64,000 bases of DNA from Blasia pusilla (Eukaryota; Marchantiophyta; Marchantiopsida; Blasiales). The notes under the pieces were generated by a model. The model searched no databases. It saw nothing but the letters and a program-made list of their open reading frames with translations, and was not told the origin of the DNA. Where the stretch lies: assembly GCA_050084515.1 (NCBI GenBank), contig CM114272.1:27962001-28026000 (forward strand). Direction: 5' to 3'. Shown here piece after piece: positions 48,001 to 58,629 of this stretch; position 1 is the first letter of the stretch, and the number at the start of each line of letters is the position of its first letter. The position numbers and the translations under genes were made by a program.

Positions 48001-51000
48001 GGGTCATCCATGCCCGAGGTGGGGGACGCCACCGCCCTGGGGTTGAGACTGGCCCCGACTGTCTAAGGGGAGAATTGAACCGGAGATCTCTTTGAGAGGA
48101 TCTTACATCAGTTCCAACTACACCACTTGGTTATCTACCGCTTGAGAGAGGGTAGTTTAGGCTATTGTAAACTGCTAATATCAAGTTAAGCTAAATCTAA
48201 TTGGCTAGATACTAACTTACAGCTCCATTATCTTTTAGGTTAATTTCGAATTGGGTTAGCAATCATCATCTATTTTAGGCCTGGATCAGTTAAAGAAGAT
48301 CAAAGATGCACATGGGATCTCTGCTTAAAGTCAGATAATCATTCTATAGGATGTATAGTTTGCGTGACGACTCCTGATGTGTCAGGCAGCAGTGGCCCTG
48401 CTGCAGAGTGATCTGAGAGACTCTTCATTTAGTGTCTATCATCATCGCTCCTGTCAACAATGGGATCTGAGAGAATGAATGAAGAGATTCATTGTCCACT
48501 GTGACCCCACAGGCCCATGTGACTTAGCTTTGCAAAACTTTACAGCGGTGTGAAAAGAAAGTACCAGCAAGAGCAAGGACCTAAGAGGCGCTTTGTGCCA
48601 GGTGTTGTTCCCTAGTCTGAACACACCAATGTAGGGACTTAGCAATTTTGAACCTGATTCTACCTAGCGAGACTGAATGAATAGATCTATTGTCCATGGG
48701 GACCCCACTGGGAGCTTAGCAATCTGAACTTGATTCTGCCTAGCCATGAATCAGAGACCTTGGAGGCTGGTTGAGCAAAGAGATCCGGAAAGTCAAGTCT
48801 AATGTGATTGTGAAAGCTGCAGTGGAAAAGGTAATGATGTTCATCATTATGGAGCCCCGAGTTGCAAAATCTACACATTCTGTCTTCTTGTTTACTCTGT
48901 GAGAATTTTCCTTTCTCAATCTGCAGGTCAGTTGAACCGCATCTGAATCTTGCTGATGCATGACGTAACTTAGTGGGAATGGGGGCAGAGATGTAAGAGC
49001 CTTGCTTCATGGATTTGTCCTTATTCATGAAGATGTGGTAGCGCCCCATCCGTTCCCCATTTTTTTGTGATTTATTCCCCCTATTCTCCCAAAGCTTCTG
49101 GTGCCGGTCCCAATTGATAGAGATGTAGTTGCTGTATAGTTGCTCAGACAGGTCCTGGTTGGTGGCTTTGGCAGGTCACTGACTGAAATGCCCCATTTCA
49201 TAAGGCATTCCGTGCAGGGGTACTACCATTTTTTTGCGCCAGCCGCTGCACTACTTTTAAAGACTTCAAAAGCTCTGGCTGAAAGGCGATTGGGATCATC
49301 CTTATTAATATCCTGAAGGTGTTGAGGAATTGGAGGAATGTAAGCTGATCTAAACAGCATAAATCTCCATTGGAATATCACCAAACTCATCCAGTAGCAA
49401 GTCGTGGGGGATAGTTCTCCTAATGCCCCAGCTCTGTCGCATGAAGAGCTTCCGAGGGACCTCTAGAGCTTGTGGCCATGCCTTAGGGCTGGGGTCCCAA
49501 CCTTCAGAGGCAGAAAGTGTGGCTGGGATGACAATACGCTTTGAAGGGATGGAGTTCTTGTGGGATATGCCGTAGTTCCATCCTTCTGCAATTGGATTGC
49601 AGCATGTGTGAACTCCCCAATCCTACATTGATTTTGCTGCGAGTTCTGTTAGTCCTCAATTGGTTGTTGGGTTTGAGCTGTACCCCAAGGTAGATGTGTT
49701 GAAATTTGTTAATATCTAGTTTAGTCATGCCTTAAAAGTAGTTAGTCAAATACTAACTTAGCTGGATACTAATTTAGTTAGCTGGAGATAACTTAGTGCT
49801 CCTCTATCTTTTTAGGGTAATCTTGAATTAGGGCTAGCCACCATCAGATATTTAGGGTATGGATCTGTTCTAGAAGATCTAAGGGCCAGAAATGCTCACC
49901 CTCATGTATATATTGTCTCTGCTTAGAGTCAGAAGGTAATTCTACAACATGCACAGTTTTTGGTGAGAACTCGTGAGGCTCTTAGTGTGTCATGCAGCAC
50001 TAGCCCTGCTGCAGAGTGATCTGAGAGAAGAGGAGATTGAGACTAAGTTCTGTGCTTGCTTGAGGCAGGTCGTTTTGTCTAGATAGCTAATGGAGATTGT
50101 TTGTTCTCGGTGATGTGAGCCACGTGTGACCTCTGAGCTGGTGACATGTGAGGATCTGTGTTGTGAGTGCAAGGTGTGACTGTTTAGAATCCTTCTAAGT
50201 ATCTGATAGATAACAAGGAGAGTCACATCATGGTAGGGCTCTGATTTGGCAATAGAGTTAGAAACTGATTTGCTGATTGTATACAAGCTGAAATCATGGA
50301 TGGTTTAACTGATGCTAGTTCTGACTTTTTACAAGGAGATACTTCTGCTGGTGAATCCTTTTCACAAGATGTACTCACCTTCAATCTCTACAACCTTCCT
50401 TCTCAGTCCCTGGCTGAAGGTGAAAGGAAAGTGTGTGATCTTTGTGCAGTTGGAAGCTGGGATCCGAAGATGATTATCTTGGTTTTCAGCAGGTTGACTT
50501 TCATGCCCGATTTGTTGCAGACCCTTGAGAGTGCATTCAGGTAGAGTTGGGGCCCACTTGATGTCCTAGACATCACAACAATATCATCGGCATACAGCAA
50601 CAATGGGAAGAGGCAGTGTGTTAGCCCTGGTGGATCTCCATTCACCTCGGAGAGCACGCCCTCCAGTTTGTCAATATAGAGTCCTACTAGTGTAGGTGAG
50701 AGGGGGCATCCTTGTTTGACTCCGGCGTTTGAGGACAGAGTTTCCGACCTACCCTTCTTAGTGGTGATCTTTGCTAACACCTTAGTATACAATACCTTGA
50801 TTGTTGTAAGCAGCTGTGATGGAACCCCCAACTCTTCAAATCGCATCCAAAGAAGTGCCCTTGGTTCTGTTTTGAATGCCTTCTTACAATCAACAAAACA
50901 GCAGAACAATTTTCCCAGATTGTGACCAATTTTGGACCTGGAAGTTTCTTCAACCAGTACCTGGAGTGTGAGAAGGTGATGCAAGGTCAGATGTGATATC

Positions 51001-54000
51001 CTAAAACCTGCTTGTCTGGCTACATGCATTTTATCAGCCCAGTTGCCGAGTTTCCTTTCCAGCAGTAGCCCATATAATTTGGCCATGAGGGAACTCACCA
51101 TGATATTTCTGTTGGAGGGTATCATAGGTGATGAAATCAGAATTCTACTACTCAGATCTCACTTTTAAACTTTAAAAGCATAAAAAAGATAGCAGATCCC
51201 GACAGGATCTTCCACTGAGCCATGTGTTGAAATCAGAATTCTACTTCCTCTCAAATCTACTTTTAAAACCTTTAAATGATAGAAAGAGAGTAGATCCCGA
51301 CAGGATCTTCCACTGAACCATGTACATGAGGGTAATCACTTACAAACCTGAAAAGAGCAAAACTGAAATGGATTGCATGTAGAACTGGTCTACAACTTCT
51401 ATTGAGAACTGGGTGCTTGAAAAGCAACACCTTACTAGAATACACAAGTCCTGAAGAGAGGTGGTTGAAACCAAGATGCAAGAGTTTGTGCTAGATTGGT
51501 ACTTGGAGCATTCTCCACACCAATGCACATTCCTTCTTAGTTGATCAAGACACCAGCAGAGGTTCAGGTATGTAGGAGCTAATCTCAAAACTCACAGCCT
51601 TAGAGGGCAGGAGTAGAAGTGAATCAAAGAAGAAGGGAAGAGAGGGGGAGTTATATAGTTTCCTAGAAGAGACCAGCAGAAGGGACCACTGCATGGTAGG
51701 GCAAGGTGGAAGGGCCAGCACAACAGTAGCAGGCCAGCACACCAGGAATAGGCCAGCACAACAGGGGGAGGACAGCACAACAGGCCAGCACAGCAGGGGG
51801 AGGCCAGCACACCATGTGCACAATTAAACATAACCAAAACTCACAAGAATAGTTAAAGAGGTAACTAGTAAACTAACTGAGACTTGTAACTATGATAAAC
51901 TTCCAACCATAGTTTGCAGAACTAACCATAGTTAAAAAACTGGAAGAAAACAGCAGACAATTTTATGTGAAATCCTAACACCATGTACATGAGGGTAATC
52001 ACTTACAAACCTGAAAGAGCAAATCTGAAATGAATTGCATGCAGAACTAGTCTGTGTGAGAAATGCGGAATGAATTGAAATTGCGTTTGTACTCTCTGTG
52101 TTCTCTGTGTTGATAGATTGAAAGCCGATACATAAGTAGTAAAGTCTGCTCTAAACTAAGAGCCGTAATCAAAAGACGTGACGGTAACTGTGTCACTTCA
52201 GAAATGTCTCATAGCTATGTATCGTTTCGCAAGATGAAACGTTACTAGCAGTAATCAATGGTCATAAACAGAACGTTGATTCTAATCTAATCTAGATCGT
52301 TCGTATGGATTGATCCATGTGATCAATTCTTGGTTCAGTACTCTGATGATTTGTTTTGCTGGACTAATTGATTTCCTACACTCCCACTCAGGGGAACAAA
52401 TCAACCATTTTCATTACTAGTTAACCCTAGAGATTTAGTATGTTTCTGATGAGGTCCTTTCTGTAAACCCTTAGTAAAAATGTCTGCAGTCATCTCTGCA
52501 GTTGAAATATAGGTCAAAATAATTTCGCCACTTGATACTTGATCTTTGATATAGTGGTATTGAATGTCGATGTGTTTGGTGCGGTCATGATGTTTTGTAG
52601 AACTGACCAAAGCAATAGCACTTTGGTTGTCACAGAAGATCTCATTTATCTTCTGAGCAAAACCAATTTCGTAAAGTAATCTTCTGATCCAAATAGCTTC
52701 AGTGCTAGTTTTAGTCATTGCAATGTACTCAGACTCGGTACTTGAAAGAGCAACTGACTTTTGTTTTCTACTTGCCCAACTAATTGCTCCTCCTGCAAGG
52801 AGAAAGCAAAATCCGCTAGTAGATTTTCGGGAGTCGATATTGTCTCCATAGGCAGCATCAGAATATCCTTGAAGATGAAAAGGAGTAGATGAGCGCTGAT
52901 ATTGGAGAAAGTAATGTTTTGTCCCTTGGAGATACCTGAAAATACGTTTGACAGCAGTCCAGTGTATAGGACCAGGATTGGTCATGAACTGTGCAACAGT
53001 GCTAACAGAATAGGCAATATCGGGGCGAGTGCACACCACTGCCCACATTAAACTGCCTGTAGCACTTTTATAAGGAATAGAAGACATTGCTGCAATGTCA
53101 GCAGTATGAACAGGGGATTGATCTTGACTAAGATGAAGGCCAAAATCAAAGGGAGTGGAGATAGGTTTGCAGCCCAGCATGTTGAACTGTTTGAGTTTGT
53201 TGGTGATGTAAGTCGTCTGGTTGAGCCTGATCCATCCTTGTTGTGGGTCTCGTTGGATATGAATTCCCAGAACATGGTAAGCTTCACCGAGATCAGTCAT
53301 TTCAAACTCTTGGCGGAGCTTCGTTTTGACAAAATGAAGCAGCGCAGAACTGGAGCTTGCGATGACAGTGTCATCCACGTAGAGAGCAAGGATCAGAAAA
53401 TTTGAGTCCTTGTTCAGAATGTAAATATTAGAGTCAGCAGTGGTGCTGACAAAACCAATGTCTAGTAAAACATAGTGACAGCGTTCATACCACATACGGG
53501 CTGATTGCTTCAAACCATAAATGGACCTTTCGAGAAGGCAGACCAAGTTATTATGGGGAACTGGCAAGCCTGGAGGAAGGGCCATGTAGATCTTGTGTTG
53601 CAGGAATCCATATAGAAAAGCAGCGATTACATCTAATTGATGTAAGTCGAGGTTGAAATAAGCAGCGATAGCAATTAGAATACGAAGAGATTGAAGTTTC
53701 ACAGTAGGAGGAAAGGTCTCGTCGTAATCAAGATCAGGAACTTGAGTAAATCCTTTAGCAACCAGACGGGCTTTGTACTTGTGGATCATGCCAGCCACAT
53801 GAGGTTTAATTTTAAAAACCCAACGGCAGCCAACTGTGCTTTGATTAGGAGGAAGGGGAACCAAAGTCCAAGCCTTCATTCTAGCCATATTCTGAAGTTC
53901 AGCAGAAATGGCAGCCTTCCAATGTGAAGAGTCAGGTCCAGAGATAGCCTCTTCATAAGATTGGGGTTCAAGAAAAGAACTAGTAGAAGAGAGCAAGGCC

Positions 54001-57000
54001 CAACGCTTCTCTGCAGCTCGCTTCTTGTTCTTCTCAGCTTCAATAAGTGCATCGTAATGCTCAACAGCTCGAGTAATGCAAGGACTATTTCTTTGAGCAA
54101 GAGGAGGAGTAGGAGCTCGTTGTCTTCTTTCATGGTAAAGATGGGTACGCCCATGACCAGGTACGGGGTGTGCAGTGGAAGAGACCGTTGGTGAAGGCAT
54201 AGCCTCTGGCTGTGGCGGACTTGAAAGAGGTTGAACTCCCACTGAAGATGACATGGAAGGAGAGGGAGTTGCCACTGAGGGAATAATCGGGGAAGTAGCA
54301 GGAATAGGCAAGGAAGTTTGAGGATTAGGGGATGAGCGGAAAAATAGAGGATCAGATCTGATAGCCAGATCTTCTGCATCAGAAGAAGCGAAAGATGGAG
54401 TGGTCTGAGCAGTCTGATCTTCAAGAACTACAGCATCACTGGAAAGAACGATAGTTTTGTCTCTCAGTAACTCGAGACGTAAGGCTTTGTTTTGGTCACT
54501 GTAACCAAGGAAAATGCATTCCTCAGTGCGAAAATCCAGCTTTGAATGAGGATCATTGATTTTAGCAAATGCAGGGCTTCCAAAAATACGAAGATGAGAT
54601 AACACAGGTTTACGATTAAACCATAATTCATAGGGTGTTTTGGAAAGTGGCAATGCTTTGCTCGGAAGACGATTTTGCAAATAATTAGCAGTGACCAAAG
54701 CTTCACCCCAATAAGTCTTGGGGAGAGCAGAATGGAAAAGCATAGAACGGACAGAATTAGCAAGAGTTCTGTTCTTACGTTCTGAAACACCATTTTGCTG
54801 TGGTGTGTGGGGAACAGTGAACTGCCTGGAGATTCCTCAAGAATGGCAGAAGTCTAAGAAAGCAGATGACTTAAATTCCCCACCATTGTCAGATCGCAAT
54901 GTCTGAATGCGTCGAGGTTGATGTTGTGTCTCTACATGAGCCACAAATTGAGTGAAACGGGAAAAACCTTCGGATTTGTAATGGAGGAGGTAAACAGTAG
55001 TATACCGGGAGAAATCGTCAATAAATACCATGAAATAACGAAAACCCAAATGAGTAGGGGGAGAAATAGGCCCGCAAATATCTGTATGAATTAATTCTAA
55101 AACATTGAGAGCTCTATAGACTGGAGAAGTGTTAGAAAAAGGTTTGCGAGTCTGCTTGCCATGTAGGCAGGCTCGACATGAAGAAATCTGAGAGGGATTA
55201 TGCCGTGGAAGTCCGCCAGCCATTTGCTGATTTTGAAGTTGAGAAACACGAGCGGCGCTGATGTGACCCAAACGGTGATGCCACAGATCAGGGATCGTGG
55301 GAAGAATCGCAGTGGCAGCTGTAATGGGAGAAAATCGGGAGGGTGAAAGGACAGCTTCTCCGAGTTTGTACAAATCATTGATTAAATAACATGTTGTGAT
55401 GATCTGGTCTGTAGAATCACGGAGTATGCACTTTCCATTGTGAATCAAGGCAGATCCTCCTGAAGTGTCTAGTTGCTTGACTGAGAAAAGATTTTTCTTC
55501 AAGTTTGGTATAAAGAGAACATTCCGAAGAATGTATCGAATACCATTAGTCAGAAGGATCTCAACGTTTCCAGATCCTTTTACCTCCAGACTAGAGTTAT
55601 CACCTAGGAAAACATACGAAGATTTTTCATACGGAGTGTAATTGGAAAAGTTATCACTGGAGAAGGCCATATGATGAGTATCACCGGTATCAAGATACCA
55701 TGTGTTATCTTGAATATCTGAAGCCGAAGTTGAATAGGCAACGGTAAAGAAGAGATGAGACGTAAAATTTGCTTTCGGAGCAGACAATCTGGACTGCATT
55801 TGCTGATCTGCAAGACGTTTTCGGCAATCTTTAATATGATGCCCCTGCAAATTGCAGTAGAAACACTTCATTTTCTTATAAGTGTTCTGCTGATTGGAGG
55901 ATGAAGCCTGCCAATCAGCTTGATGATTGGACGATTCGCCTTGTGGAATCGTCATAGAAGCAGGAACAAATCCTGATTTGAAAGGACCAAAGCCTTTCTG
56001 AGGAGCTTTGCCTCGACCGTAACCTCTGAAGGAGCCCCCTCGCCTCGAATTGCTGAATTTGGACTTCGATTGAAAAGCGGCAGAACCTCGTCCAACAAAA
56101 AAGGCTGAGGACGGTTCAGCAGTCTGCGTCTTCATCATTTTCTCCTCCCTAAGAAGGAAAGTGTGTTCTCTGTGTTCTCTGTGTTCTCTGTGTTGATAGA
56201 TTGAAAGCCGAGGCATAAGTAGTAAAGTCTGCTCTAAACTAAGAGCCGTAATCAAAAGACGTGACGGTAACTGTGTCACTTCAGAAATGTCTCATAGCTA
56301 TGTATCGTTTCGCAAGATGAAACGTTACTAGCAGTAATCAATGGTCATAAACAGAACATTGATTCTAATCTAATCTAGATCGATCGTATGGATTGATCCG
56401 TGTGATCAATTCTTGGATCAGTACTCTGATGATTTGTTTCGCTGGACTAATTGATTTCCTACAGTCTGCAACTTCTATTGAGAACTTGGTGCTTTGCACA
56501 GCAACACCTTATGAGAATACACAAGACTTGAAGAGAGGTGGTTGAAACCAAGATGCAAGAGTATGTGGCATCCTCCACACCAATGCACATTCCTTCTTAG
56601 TTGATCGAGGCACCAGCAGAGGTTCGGGTGTGTAGGAGGTAATCTCAAGACACACTGCCTTACAGGGCAGGAGTAGAAGTGAATAAAAGTGGTAGGAAAG
56701 AGAGAGTGTGTTATATGGTTTTCTAGTAAGGGCAACAGAAGGGACCACTGCATGGTAAGACAAGGTGGAAGGGCCAGCACAACAGGAGCAGGCCGGCACA
56801 TCAGGATCAAATCAACTCCTTAAGAGCTCAAATCATGGCTTGGTTAGCTGAAGCTGGTTCTGATAATGCCCCAGAAGATAGGTCTACTGATGTACCTTTT
56901 CAACATAGGCAAATGGATGTGAAGTATGCCCCACCAAAAAAAGGTGAGGCACACATATTGGTGCTCTTTGAGACACAAATAATTAATTTAGTGCTTACAG

Positions 57001-58032
57001 TAGCCAGTCAACCATAGATCCTGTGCCCTGTTTGGACTGCCAGTAACTGGGATGGGCGCACAAAAGGGGAAGATGTGATTAAAATGTCACAGGAGAGGAG
57101 GGAGGCTCTATGATATAGTGGGACTGAACAGCATACAGAGTGCTAGCGCACGGGGTAGGACGGGGTACAGTATCAACCAAGAAACTCCAAACAGGAACCT
57201 CTACCTCACCTAAGTCTTGATCAGAAAAAACATTGCTTATCAGTGCATCATATTTGGGCACTGAATATAAGGTTATGGATGTGGCAAACAGCTCTGGTGG
57301 TACCAACTTAGCAATTTCAAAATGGCTGCTGCTCTTTCTGCTGTAAATTCCACTCAAGTAAATGTAAGTTTCATCCCCACTACCACACATCGTGCAGCAT
57401 TCCTCTTATGTTCCCATCCTGCTCTTTTCGTGGTTGAGGGAACAAACATCCCATGTCCTGAATTAAAATTTGACCTGCCTGGTCAAAACTGTAAATACTC
57501 CACAAATAGTTCTAGAGTCATGCCAGTTCAGGATACACTGGCAGTTGCTCGTGAGATGTGGATTCAATTTTGCACGGATGTGACATCTTAAGAGATCCAA
57601 AGACGAGGGTGTAGTGGATGTCAAATATCTGTTAACGAAAGCTGAGGCACATACTGGAGCTGCTCATGAAATTTTGGTTTCCATGTGGCAAAATAGTTGA
57701 CATCTTGACTTTTAAGACCATAGTTTAGTGGATGTTATACATCTGTTTATGAAAGAGTTGAATCACACACTTGAACTGCTGATTAGAGTTGGGTTGTGTT
57801 TTGCAGAGCTGACAACATCCTGAGGTTGGAGCTAGACATGCCGGAACGCACCACTTATGACTATGACAATGCAGCCGACCGCGCACGAGCGGAAGCAGAT
57901 ATTGAGCTTGCACTAATGGAGTTTGAAGATGAGAGCCCTTATTTCTCCTATGATTCCAATCTTCCAACCCCTGCACGCCCAAAGTCAGCTCGCATGAAGC
58001 ATCACTCCCGGCCAAGAACTGCCACAAGATAA
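42011..58032 (+). CDS. Kinesin-2 heavy chain (KIF3/FLA10-like), 12 exons
   Basis: Exons from GT-AG borders: 42011-42175, 42907-43117, 43504-43754, 44429-44587, 44741-45102, 45274-45460, 45621-45642, 45987-46141, 46353-46550, 46764-46997, 47433-47683 and 57807-58032. All phases join, giving 2421 bp (806 residues plus stop), close to KIF3/FLA10 length. The motor has [12 protein letters not shown]-loop [15 protein letters not shown], switch [12 protein letters not shown], switch [11 protein letters not shown] and the neck [19 protein letters not shown] that is diagnostic of kinesin-2. A coiled-coil stalk follows (exons 6-10), then the family tail [18 protein letters not shown] and [11 protein letters not shown]. 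Kinesin-2 pulls intraflagellar transport trains to the axoneme tip. Odd points: INWSLSALG replaces the usual INLSLSALG, and the last intron is 10,123 bp and full of retrotransposons. All key nucleotide-binding residues are present and no stop interrupts the joined frame, so it looks functional. Confidence 0.9.
47950..48148 (-). mobile_element. tRNA-derived SINE-like element
   Basis: The minus strand has a pol III box A (TGGTGTAGTTGG), then 32 bases later a box B (GGTTCAATTCTCC), the spacing of a tRNA head. A non-tRNA body follows to about 47950, with T-rich runs beyond (a long T run near 47897-47907). No acceptor stem closes, so it is not a working tRNA gene. It sits in the last kinesin-2 intron. 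Confidence 0.5.
48150..48430 (+). repeat. LTR-like direct repeat, copy A
   Basis: Diverged direct copy of 49735-50040. Both run from a GCTAGATACTAACTTA-type stretch through TTAGGGTAAT...GAATT and end in CCTGCTGCAGAGTGATCTGAGAGA. Same orientation, separated by LINE sequence. Possibly remnants of one LTR retrotransposon; TG/CA ends were not secured. Confidence 0.5.
48687..51125 (-). pseudogene. Split LINE reverse transcriptase
   Basis: A minus-strand non-LTR element in two parts. The RT core (51125-50403) has [25 protein letters not shown] and intact [11 protein letters not shown]. The downstream part (about 49730-48687) ends in the zinc-binding motif [19 protein letters not shown]. The two parts are separated by 49735-50400, which contains an LTR-like repeat and a gag-like start on the opposite strand, probably a later insertion. 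Stops and shifts interrupt the second part. It is the same LINE clade as 3090-5290. Confidence 0.82.
49735..50400 (+). mobile_element. LTR-like repeat plus gag-like start
   Basis: 49735-50040 is the second copy of the direct repeat at 48150-48430. It is followed by a 250-bp leader and an ATG ORF at 50296 beginning [11 protein letters not shown] second ORF beginning [10 protein letters not shown] at 56835 is similar. This looks like LTR, leader and gag start of a plus-strand LTR element family, but the rest of the element is missing. Confidence 0.35.
51132..51322. repeat. Two ~95-bp tandem units
   Basis: GAAATCAGAATTCTACT... AGATCCCGACAGGATCTTCC ACTGA(G/A)CCATGT is present twice back to back. 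Each unit contains the palindrome-like GATCCCGACAGGATC. Confidence 0.8.
51226..52049 (-). repeat. LTR-like repeat, host of the copia insertion
   Basis: A block from TGTTGAAATCAG (51226) to GTGAAATCCTAACA (51981) has TG...CA ends. Most of it is repeated from 51983: CCATGTACATGAGGGTAATC begins both 51317 and 51983, and the second copy continues on the far side of the copia element to about 56805. This implies two tandem LTR copies of an older element. Strand is uncertain. A CCAGCACAACAG-type short tandem array lies at about 51713-51820. Confidence 0.5.
52050..52054. repeat. Copia target-site duplication, left
   Basis: GTCTG, identical to 56464-56468 on the other side of the element. Confidence 0.8.
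52055..52380 (-). repeat. Copia 3' LTR (326 bp)
   Basis: The minus strand begins TGTAGGAAATCAATTAG and ends ...TTCTCACA. It is preceded by the polypurine tract TGAGTGGGAG (52390-52381). It is complete, unlike the 5' copy. Confidence 0.9.
52401..56279 (-). pseudogene. Copia gag-pol, one in-frame stop
   Basis: One continuous frame from inside the 5' LTR remnant to the 3' end, broken only by TGA at 54837-54839. Order: gag C terminus with zinc knuckle [14 protein letters not shown]; protease [11 protein letters not shown] (usual ATHHM, so the residue after DTG is Asp); integrase with [16 protein letters not shown] and [13 protein letters not shown] (the D,D,E triad is present); RT with [25 protein letters not shown] and [10 protein letters not shown]; RNase H with STESEYIA and [12 protein letters not shown]. 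The TGA falls between the second catalytic Asp and the Glu of integrase. The frame reads out of the LTR through a [10 protein letters not shown] run, created by the deletion that removed the gag start. Confidence 0.93.
56161..56463 (-). repeat. Copia 5' LTR remnant
   Basis: It matches 52100-52380 with seven differences noted. Its inner end is lost in a run of TGTGTTCTC units (three copies here, fewer in the intact LTR), which is where the deletion joins gag. It ends TTTCCTACA followed by GTCTG. Confidence 0.88.
56464..56468. repeat. Copia target-site duplication, right
   Basis: GTCTG, identical to 52050-52054. Joining the two flanks restores GCAGAACTAGTCTGCAACTT, which matches the paralogous repeat at 51377-51396 with small changes. 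Confidence 0.8.
56469..57806. other. Rest of LTR-like repeat and intron end
   Basis: Up to about 56805 this is the right part of the LTR-like repeat interrupted by copia. At 56835 a plus-strand ORF ([10 protein letters not shown]) resembles the one at 50296. Between 56910 and 57790 a motif around GGATGT(C/G/T)AA(A/G)TAT recurs three times with diverged flanks, suggesting repeated gag-like coding. No intact gene. It ends at the kinesin-2 acceptor TTTTGCAG (57806). Confidence 0.4.
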
Positions 58033-58513
58033 CCCTCCAGTTTCTAGCTTGTAGAACAGAGGACATTTTCTGCAATTGTTGATCAGCTGAGGTTTTCAGC
58101 ATTTATGAAATTTCTGCCATGGCGGCAATAATTGTCTGCCCCATCAATTTCCTCACAATCAGCTGAGTCAGCTGAGGGAACCAGGCTTAGATTCATCAAT
58201 CAAATGGTGTTCTGAACAGAATCCGATCTTCAATCAGTGCAACTTTTTAAAATTGATTTACAAGTTGTCTTTTCAAATTATCTGTTTTCTCCTGAGATGA
58301 ACATATGGCTGTGCTCTATAGCACTGTCCACACCTTTTCCAGATCTCTGAAGCCCCTATCAGAAGCAGCTCCATCCTGGTGATCAACAGTCGAAGGGTTC
58401 AAAGTCTTGCGCTGCATCTCTCCACACATGCACACCAGCCAGAGGCTCCGCTCACATGTCTTCACTCTTACCCCCCCAATCCTTTCACATGCACCAAATT
58501 TCGACATTTCATA
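58033..58513 (+). other. Kinesin-2 3' UTR and flank
   Basis: Sequence directly after the kinesin-2 stop. No further ORF fits the family. A poly(A) signal cannot be chosen with confidence. Nothing else recognised. Confidence 0.4.
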
Positions 58514-58553
58514 TTAAAGGGACCAGTGGTGAAACCACCACTGGTCCCTTTAA
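58514..58553. repeat. Perfect 18-bp-arm hairpin
   Basis: TTAAAGGGACCAGTGGTG, loop AAAC, then the exact reverse complement. About 480 bp past the kinesin-2 stop. It could be the joined ends of a tiny MITE or a transcript hairpin; it has no T run to act as a simple terminator. Confidence 0.85.
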
Positions 58554-58629
58554 CTTCCCACTTTCTGTCTTTGTAGTCATTTTTCGAACTTCGCATGTCA
58601 CAGTTGTATTGTCTTTATTTTGTTTGTTA

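Larger units (their letters stand above)
52055..56463 (-). mobile_element. Ty1/copia retrotransposon with 5' deletion
   Basis: A minus-strand element with 5-bp duplication GTCTG on both sides and TG...CA ends. The 3' LTR is 52055-52380. The 5' LTR remnant is about 56161-56463. The sequence between the 5' LTR and mid-gag is missing, including the last ~45 bp of the LTR, the primer-binding site and the gag N terminus. Seven base differences were counted over roughly 280 aligned LTR bases. It lies within the last intron of kinesin-2, antisense to the gene, and is itself inserted in an older LTR-like repeat. Confidence 0.92.

Noticed and set aside
48020-48148. Functional tRNA gene
   Set aside because: Box A and box B are present but no acceptor or anticodon stem closes; better read as a SINE head.
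51545-51837. Hydrophobic minus-strand ORFs rich in Leu/Cys/Pro
   Set aside because: They are translations of the CCAGCACAACAG-type short tandem repeat, not a membrane protein.
53106-54194. Plus-strand ORFs within the copia element
   Set aside because: They are antisense shadows of a well-conserved copia pol frame.
57322-57591. 89-codon plus-strand ORF as an extra kinesin-2 exon
   Set aside because: The kinesin frame closes perfectly from 47683 to 57807 without it, and its sequence does not resemble kinesin-2; it lies in repeated gag-like sequence.
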